Assembly: GCA_911728435.2 (NCBI GenBank)
Contig: OU452205.1
Location: 11,600,260-11,664,259, forward strand
Length of the DNA stretch: 64,000 bases
Source: Apoderus coryli
Taxonomy: Eukaryota; Arthropoda; Insecta; Coleoptera; Attelabidae
Direction: 5' to 3'
Shown piece after piece: positions 57,193 to 64,000 of this stretch (within the stretch, counting starts at the first letter, position 1; each line of letters begins with the position of its first letter). Position numbers and translations under genes: made by a program. Below the pieces are notes generated by a model. That model was not told the DNA's origin. It worked only from the letters and a program-made list of their open reading frames with translations, and made no database searches.

Positions 57193-57521
57193 ACAATTGC
57201 ATCTATCCTACATATACAAAAATCTATTTTTTAAGAAAATTTAAAACGCCATTGTTGTGTGAAACTGCAATCTAGTGTCTTCGTAGAGAGAGAATCTTTA
57301 AAAGTTTCGATGATATACAAAAATAAAAATGTTACAAGGCTTACATTAGTAATAATGTGACCTTTTTAAATTTATTAGTTTTAGTCTTAATGTTTAACAA
57401 CGATTAATTTAACAATAAAAATTTTTGTTTTTTCGCACAGTGAGTTGATAAATGAAATTCCCAAAAATAATATGTACTAATTTAGTTAAATAACATAGCT
57501 TTTCGTCAATTTTATATTATA

Positions 57522-57562
57522 ACCACTGATGATGCAGCCCGGAGCTGTGAAACATGTATGGT
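57522..57562 (+). ncRNA. Hammerhead-ribozyme-like motif, right pLTR
   Basis: Plus-strand copy of the 55848-55888 motif with the same 41 nt, in the sense orientation of the PLE ORF and 64 bp before the element end. If active, it would cut the PLE transcript within its 3' terminal repeat. Confidence 0.72.
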
Positions 57563-57858
57563 GACATTTATTGAGGATTTTTATTAAATTTATTGTGTGG
57601 AGGTCGACTTTTATTTCAAGAATATTAAATGAAAATTATATTTTCATAATAGATTTACATTTTATTTTTGTGATTTGTTAAAAAATAAACGTGTATATTC
57701 TCATTTATTCGAGATAAGTTTAATATTCCACAGCAAGTACAAAAAATAAAGTGATTATGAAACTATTCACATTTAGGTTTTATGTCGCAGCAGGCTTAGA
57801 GAGCCTCATCGGGCAACGGCATAACACTTTGTAGTTGTTGAATACATTATCTGTCAAA

Positions 57859-58776
57859 ATGAAAGATCGACAAGTAGCTAGAAATTTTAATCGCAGTATG
57901 TCAGTTATCAAACGTGTGTAAAATCGCTATAGAGAGACTGGACGATATAAAAGACAAGCCGGATAAGGTCGGAATCGCAAAACTACACAAATTCAAGACC
58001 GATATTTAGTAGTTTCTTCTTTGCGAAAACGAATAGCAACAGCAAAAGACTTTCAAAGTACACTTAGGATGGCTCTTCAGGTAACCATTTCCAACCAGAC
58101 TGTTAGAAACAGGTTACGGGAAGGAGATTTAAAACCAAGAAGGCCGGTACGAAAACCTGTTTTAACTCGACATCATAAAACTATGCGATTAAACTTTGCT
58201 CGTGAACATTTGGGATGGCAACTTCGACAATGGAGGCCAGTACTTTTTACAGACGCATGAAGATTTCATCTCACTCGTTGTGATTGCGTGTGTATAGACG
58301 TCCGAATGAACGATAATCGACTGCTGCTGTACAAGAAGTATCCAGATTTGGAGATGGTCCTATAATGGTCTGAGGTGGAATAAGTTTGGAGGCAAAAACC
58401 GATCTTGTAGTGATACTGGGAAGTCTTACAGCTGCAAGATATATGGATATGAGTCTGTTAGATCAGGTTATTCCTGCAGCATATGGTATAGGCCCTGATT
58501 TTCTTTTCTTGCAGGATAATGCAAGGCCTCATACTGCTGCGATTACTATAGATTTTCTTAACGAGCATGAAATTCGTAAAATGGATTGGACAGCGATAAG
58601 CCCTGACGTCAATCCAATTGAACCCTTATGGGATATATTGGACAGACGTGTTCGACGTCGTCCTAATCGAAGAGTGGGACAGTATATCACAGGCAGACAC
58701 TCGAAGGCTCGTGAGAAGTATGCCAAGAAGATGCCAAATAGTCATTCGTGCTGCTGGAGGGCACACGCGATACTAA
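57859..58776 (+). pseudogene. Tc1-like (DD34E) transposase, inactivated by stops
   Basis: Starts MKDRQVARNFNRSMSVIKRV. Stops follow at NRYRETGRYKRQAG and nearby. The frame 58021-58260 reads VTISNQTVRNRLREGDLKPR, HKTMRLNFAREHLGW and VLFTDA, with the first Asp kept but the next Glu changed and then a stop. From 58386: LLDQVIPAAYGIGPDFLFLQ, QDNARPHTAA (second Asp) and ISPDVNPIEPLWD (catalytic Glu kept). After a frameshift it ends in MPRRCQIVIRAAGGHTRY plus stop at 58774-58776. The catalytic triad survives, but the frame does not. Confidence 0.9.
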
Positions 58777-59039
58777 AACACATTGGTTTTCAGATATTTG
58801 AAAAATGTTTTCTTTTCATTTTGTTATTGGCACTTTTTTTAAAATGTTTATCTTAGTTTACAAATAAAGGATTAGTTGAAAGTTCTATTAATCGGTTTAT
58901 TACAAGAAAATATGTGTCTTTTAGAATCTAAATGGTCATCTGTATATAACTATCACTTAATAAGTTACAGGGTTATACAGAAGTGTTCCTTTAATTTTTT
59001 TGAGCAGTGTAGTTGGGTCAGTTTAGCATATTATTATTA

Positions 59040-59340
59040 TTATTATTTTTAAAATGGTTCCTTTTGAACCCTTTTTCAAACCTCTTGCTTACGGTAAATG
59101 TTTTCCAAAAGATAATCAGCACCTAGAAATATACTGTACGATTTTTGTACTAAATTTGTTAAAAATCCGTTCCGGTGATTTTTGAGATATCGTGGATACA
59201 GATTTTTCTGATCCTTTTTAAGACTTTACACGGACGCCTATGGTACACTTTTTGTCGTGTATTTTTAACATCAATTTTACTACTTAAAAGGGTAAATATA
59301 TCATTTTTACAGTATATTTTTTTACCCAACAATTAAATAA
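59040..59340 (-). repeat. Inverted copy of the 23150-26110 satellite-like unit
   Basis: Read on the minus strand it contains ccataggcgtccgtg, a 'tctgtatccacg' leader and 'aaaaagggttcaaaa'. These match the leader unit at 23160-23290 and 23919-24100. A related fragment follows at about 59500-59560. Confidence 0.65.
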
Positions 59341-59569
59341 TGAACAAACAAATACATAGTACACAATATAAAACTGTTCAGGACATCACATAATATACAG
59401 TGAAATCAAAGAAACCAAATTAGTTTAGGTTTAAAAGAGTTGAAATATATAATATATTCTAATAAAATAAACAGAAATACAAGAGCCAATTTTTCTGGTA
59501 TGTTTAGAAATTTTTTTTACCCCTTTTTACACTCTTCCTGAACGCCTCTAAGAAACTCTGAACATAATT

Positions 59570-60555
59570 TTATTTCTGCGAGTCTATCGCCTTCAACTTG
59601 TGGTAAATTGGACACTATAGATTGAAGCATGGTTCATATTAGGCGATATTTCATTGTTGTTGAGGAATGCATAATAGAAAGCAAGTTAGTGTCAAAAGCA
59701 AGAGCGTGCTAAGCACGCTAAAGAACACTTTGATGATGATGAAATAAGGCAGGCACCCATACCAAAGCTGCTCGAACCTAAAACAATGTGCAAAAATATG
59801 CTGCTAAAATATTAATGATGAATCTAAAAACGATGTGACAAGATTTATGAATAAGTAATCACGGTTACATTATAAACAAAACCTGATTTTTTTTGGCTCA
59901 TTGTTGTTCAATATTATCTCTTCCACATTTCCGTTAAATGCGGCATCAATTTCTGTGAGTATATCCCCTTGAACTTGTGGTAAATTCGAGACTTTATAGA
60001 TTGAAGCATGGTTCATTTTAGGCGATCTTTCTTTGTTGTTGAAGAATGCATAATAGCAAGCAAGCTAGAGTCAAATGCAAGGGCGTGCTTAGCACGCTAA
60101 AGAATAACGATGCCAAAGTTCCTCGAGTTAATAATTACTTCAATGCCTATTACATTATAAACAAAAGCTGATTTTTTTGGCTCATTATTGCTCAATATTA
60201 TCTCTCCCACATTTCCATTAAATGTGACACCAATTTCGGCGAGTATATTCACTTCAACTTGTGGTAAATTCGAGACTTTATAGATTAAAGCATGGTTCAT
60301 TTTAGACGATCTTTCTTAGTTGTTGAGGAATGCATAATAGCAAGTATAAGCTAGAGTCAAAATCAAGGGCGTGCTAAGCGCCCTAAAGAATACTTTGAGG
60401 AAAATAATGCCAAAGCTCCTCGAGTTGAACAAGATGTTCATCAATAATTACCCCAATGCCTATTACATTATAGACAAAAGCTGATTTTTTTGGCTCATTA
60501 TTTTTCAATGTTATCTCTCTCGCATTTCCGTTAAATGCGGCAACAAGCACTTGTG
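59570..60555. repeat. Tandem array, ~284-bp unit, about 3.5 copies
   Basis: Anchor att(g/a)aagcatggttcat occurs at 59631, 60000 and 60284. The first spacing (369) contains an extra segment near 59760-59860, and the second is 284. Each unit has acttgtggtaaatt, gcataatagcaag, gggcgtgct(t)agc and gattttttttggctcatt. On the minus strand three units encode the same short peptide, NNEPKKSAFVYNVIGI (within 60097-60300 and 60383-60586). Confidence 0.8.
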
Positions 60556-61429
60556 TAACCAGATTAAGAGAGGAACTGTGGTCCAAAAATTGAAAAAGCC
60601 TTTTCTACGTGGAATTGAAAACATTTGGTAAATTGGCCGTCATCAAATAGCGTCCTGACTTATATCTTAAAAAATATGAAATTTAAAGTCTGGAGAAGGC
60701 AATTTTTGATAAACTCTAATAAACTGTTTATAGCGGACATTAGATTAAAATTCTACTATGATACTACAACACTCAAAGTATTAAATTTTATGGAATCTGA
60801 TTTTTTAATGACCAGCTACACTCCCACTATCGGGTAGCTCATACCACTATTGACCGGAAAATGGTCAAATATCGCAAACATGGTTCTAGTTATTGGCATG
60901 GTTCTTTGTTTCTACATGTTGTTAAACATTTCCAATCTATCAAATGTTGCTGGATTGGCGAAAATGTCTGGAATGCAGATATTCATTAGATACTTTATGA
61001 TTGTCCGATTAATTTCCTTTCTATACCCACTTTGTCTAGTGAGACGGTATCTGTAGCAAGTGCCTAGGAAAAAGTAGTTCCCATTTATCACAATCTGGTT
61101 TGATAGTTTCACACAATTCTTGATATGGATCTTGCTGAGCTTCTATGGAATACCTTTACCGACTCTCTAAAACCTTCTCCCTTACCTTCTCCAAAGAAAG
61201 GATCTAGAAGAATGATACCTTATTGATCGGACGGTTCGCATTAATTATTTCTTTCACCAAACAATAATTTCCTTACGTGATTATTATATTAAAAGTTTGA
61301 CTGAATGTACGAATGCATAGGCAGAAACCATCCTTTCGATATCAGCAGAGGACTTGTCATGATGTTCTGATAGATTATCTACCCCTAAAGTGAAAATATT
61401 ACTCATATCTAAAATAAGTTAAGGACGAC
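60556..61429. other. No gene seen
   Basis: ORFs at 60625-61112 overlap on both strands and show no recognisable domain. Confidence 0.4.
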
Positions 61430-62011
61430 TTTGATCTCGTTATACGTCGCACCCATGCCCTTAAGCGTCGTCTAGGATGCGAACCCACCATTTTACTCAC
61501 GCATCCATTGACACCCCAGCAACAGATTGCAGCAGTGCTGGAGTCTCCAATCGTCGTAAACACTATGCCATTGGGTCGGATTTCAGCTTCTGGCAGGGGT
61601 CGTGTTATTCTGATGTGCAGCAGCATTACCACGTACACAAATTTCACGCAAATGCGTATTCCAATGAAGGCGAAGTCCAAACGGAACCATCGAAAGCCCT
61701 GCGGCGATCGGGGAGTCGCGACGGAAGCACGATTGGGTGATCTGGAAGCTCGTAGTGACAAACAGGCACGTAGGCGGCGAGTGTGTAATGGCCGTTCAGC
61801 TTCGGGATTTGGGACTATGGAGCTGCTAGCTCGTGTCCTGCACTTATGACGGAGTAGTCCTTTTTAGCGCAACCCGCATGGGAAGAATGCTATAAATATA
61901 ATATATAAAAGGTGCCCTAAACATAGTCAGTCCTCCCATCCGCCTGTCTGGACAACCGCGTCCAGAGGGTGCACCATTTGCGGTCGAAATAAAGATAATA
62001 CAGTTAAACAT
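61430..62011 (+). mobile_element. Probable 5' region of the RTE-like element
   Basis: Base composition is clearly less AT-rich than the surroundings. Overlapping ORFs on both strands (for example 61508-61849) have no recognisable domain, as expected for a GC-richer 5'UTR. A possible TATA-like tataaaag lies at 61905. The exact 5' end is not determined. Confidence 0.45.
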
Positions 62012-64000
62012 TTGAACCTCACGACATGGAACTTCCACACATTCATGGATACCAACACCAGTAATCGACCAGAAGGACATACACATCAATGCAGCATTGA
62101 CATTGCTGCATTAAGTGAGACAAGAACATCACGTGAAGGTCAATTGGACACCCATGTTCTTTCATGGTTGGGGAAAAAACAACAATCAACCCGTCTCCAT
62201 GGTGGGGGATTTGCAATTAAAAATGACCTAATTTGTTATTTAGACGGACAACCATCTGGCATAAATGAAAGGTTGATTCTACTCGCAGCTTGATAGAGTG
62301 CTGAGCAACGTTCCTGACTCCAACAAGATCATCCTGCTAGGAGATTTCAAGGCTCGAGTTGGTCGAGACTCTGCTCTCTGGCCTAATACCATCGGCAAAG
62401 AAGGAGTAGGAAAGTGTAACTCCAAATGCACAGAACAAGATCTTGTTATTACAAAGACACTTTTTAGACAAAAAGACAAGTTTAAGACGACATCCAAGGT
62501 CTAAGCACTGGCATATGATTGACTACGTAATTGTTCGCGCTCGTGACCGACAGGAAGTGAAGAGCACCAAAGCTTTAACGAGTGCTGATGATGGCTGGAC
62601 TGATCACCGACTTGTGGATCCAGTATTACCCTACATCTACCTGCAGGGAAGGAAACTAAGGCGAAGGCTTAACATCGAATTCCTAAAGGACAACCGAGCG
62701 AAACTGTCTTTCCAACAACATCTGCAGGACAAGCTCCCGGAAGAATAGCCGGATGCTATTGAAGAACACTGGTCGTTATTTAGATCCGCTGTGCTCTCTG
62801 CTGGTGAGGAGACGCTAGGCTATGTGCGACAAAAACATCAGGATTGGTTCGATGAAAATGATGAAAAGATACAAAGACTAATAGACACTAAGCGTAAACC
62901 ACCTGGCAGCTATTCGACAACTTAAAAACAACAAAGCAGCTGGCTGTGATGGCATATGTCCTGAACATTTTAAAAAAGGAGGACTTGTGATATTGGAACA
63001 TTTCCATGTTGCCTGATGAAATGCGAGGTGCCGCAATTGTTACTATATTTAAGAAATGGGATAGGTCCGTATGTGGAAACTATCGTGGTATCTCACTCCT
63101 TTCCATCGTCGGAAAGGTTTTTCCAAGAATTTTGTCCAGTCGTCTTCTCCCACTCTCGGAAGGGTGCTTGCCGGAAACAGAATGTGGTTTTAGACCCAAC
63201 AGGGGTACAGTCGACATGATACTTAGTGCCAGGCAATTACAGGAAAAATCACGGAAGCAAAATCGTGCTGTATACATGGGTTTTATAGACCTTGTCAAGG
63301 CGTTCGACTCTGTTAAGGATGAATTACCGAGGGGAATAGAGATCGTCTACAGATTTGATGGCGGCGGATTCTTCAACCTTCGTAGACTCCAAGCTGGGAC
63401 GAAGATCGTATCCACATCAGTCATTGAGTTTCAATACGCGGATGACAACGTTGTTCTAGTTGATACAGAAGAGGATCTGCAATATATACTAAAGGTATTT
63501 AACAGCGCATACAGAAGTATCGGGCTTGAACTAAATATAAGGAAAACACAGATTCTCTACCAGCCTGCACCAAACACTGTTGCTGTCCCACCACATATTC
63601 GAGTTAACGGAGACAAAGTTCAGAACATCGAGAGTTTCTCTTACCTCGGCAGCAGTCTCGCGGCGAACACAAATATCGATGATGAAATTCAGCATCATAT
63701 AATCGTTTGGCCGACTGAGGACGAAAGTCTTCGACAATCATAACATAGACGTTCGAACTAAGATGCGAGTGTATAATGCTATTCTAGTTCCTACCCTTAC
63801 GCTGTGAGTCTTGGACCACTTAGCGGAGGCATTTAAAAACCCTAGAGAAGTACCATCAACGATGTCTTAAAAGAATTCTTGTAATCAAATGGCAGGACCG
63901 ACGAACCAATATCAGCGTTCTGGAGGAAGCTGAATCAACAGCTAGGCGATGATTGTGAGGCACCACCTCCGATGGACTGGCCACGTAATCCGCATGCCAA
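62012..64000 (+). pseudogene. RTE-like non-LTR retrotransposon: endonuclease and RT, cut by window end
   Basis: The AP-like endonuclease begins TTWNFHTFMDTNTSNRPEGH, IDIAALSETR, GGGFAIKNDL, SGINERLILL (62012-62293). A deletion and frameshift follow, then NKIILLGDFKARVGRDS and KHWHMIDYVIVRARDRQEVK (62300-62560). RT: GAAIVTIFKKWDRSVCGNYR, CGFRPNRGTVDMI, FIDLVKAFDSV, then directly DELPRGIEIVYRF and EFQYADDNVVL. The block between AFD and the YADD motif (including the GVKQGC-type motif) is missing. The YADD is kept. The C-terminal region reads NIDVRTKMRVYNAILVPTLT and HHLRWTGHVIRMP at the window edge. It is inactive. Confidence 0.87.

Larger units (their letters stand above)
55743..57626 (+). mobile_element. 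5'-truncated Penelope-like element with inverted pLTRs
   Basis: Flanked by a 13-bp direct repeat aaatgaaaattat (55730-55742 and 57627-57639). Left arm 55784-56213 and right arm 57197-57626 are 430-bp inverted copies, nearly identical. A 41-bp extension (55743-55783) precedes the left arm only. Between the arms lie the GIY-YIG end of the ORF and a ~60-bp A-rich run (57127-57190). Each arm carries a complete hammerhead-like motif. The RT part is missing. Confidence 0.9.
55662..59009 (+). mobile_element. Tc1-like element containing a nested PLE
   Basis: Ends read cactgctcaaaaaaattaaa and its inverted copy ttaatttttttgagcagtg, both next to TA (55660-55661 and 59010-59011). Total 3.35 kb. Removing the nested PLE leaves about 1.45 kb, a normal Tc1-like length. 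Confidence 0.93.

Noticed and set aside
61399..61849. Overlapping ORFs of 87-120 residues on both strands as genes
   Set aside because: They fit a GC-richer 5' region of the RTE-like element. No domain is visible and both strands are open together.
62583..62600. ctgatgatgg resembling a hammerhead 5' box
   Set aside because: It lies in RTE endonuclease-coding text (TSADDGW) and has no following stem and GAAA.
1..64000. CRISPR arrays, tRNA/rRNA genes, bacterial operons
   Set aside because: No regularly spaced short direct repeats with unique spacers, no convincing tRNA cloverleaf and no rRNA sequence were seen. The tandem arrays have units of 138 and 284 bp without spacers.

Overview
This window looks like an AT-rich animal genome, most likely an insect or another arthropod. 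That is a judgement from the element types: mariner, Tc1 and other mariner-related DNA transposons, Jockey/CR1-like and RTE-like non-LTR retrotransposons, Penelope-like elements (PLEs), a hAT fragment and solo LTRs. Nearly all interpretable sequence is decayed mobile DNA. I see no intact multi-exon host gene, no operon and no bacterial features. The one stretch that looks like host coding sequence is a JmjC/cupin-like dioxygenase exon on the minus strand at about 37662-38112, and it carries an in-frame stop. A short ORF with a CCCH zinc-finger-like motif (49192-49515) is a weaker candidate.

Layout. 0-8 kb: a TIR element full of TGACGT motifs, a lone mariner-like terminus, a 5'-truncated non-LTR element (minus, 3980-5575), and two 3' ends of an RNase-H-bearing non-LTR family, one with a 163-bp tandem duplication. 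8.5-13.7 kb: another non-LTR 3' end, a mariner with both termini and TA flanks (9824-11017), a foldback element touching it, a decayed PLE terminal repeat, a non-LTR 3' end and a transposase C-terminus. 15.4-21.3 kb: a non-LTR reverse transcriptase region with a solo LTR, then a 2.5-kb mariner-like element whose two halves both carry the transposase start (18768-21245). 23-26.5 kb: a tandem array with a period near 138 bp, invaded by PLE terminal repeats, hairpins and a MITE. 27-35.3 kb: two non-LTR reverse transcriptases, a solo LTR and two mariner-like elements. 36-42.6 kb: an inverted-repeat element with a hammerhead-like motif, the JmjC-like exon, a SINE candidate, and a reverse transcriptase split by a foldback element at a TA site. 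43.7-51 kb: mariner-like, Tc1-like, PLE, solo LTR and hAT remnants. 52-59 kb: two mariner-related remnants, then a Tc1-like element (55662-59009) that has a PLE inserted in it. 59-61 kb: an inverted satellite copy and a tandem array with a period of about 284 bp. 61.4-64 kb: an RTE-like element running off the window.

The most notable signal is a set of hammerhead-ribozyme-like motifs in the PLE terminal repeats. Five have a complete stem II, and one has lost it. The stem II helices differ in sequence but keep pairing around a nearly invariant UGANGA...GAAAC core, and the inner segment (ACAUGU or ACGU) is self-complementary. A second theme is mariner-related elements with arms of about 300-850 bp that duplicate their 5' ends in inverted orientation. 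Direct-repeat and TA-site evidence lets several nested insertions be ordered in time.
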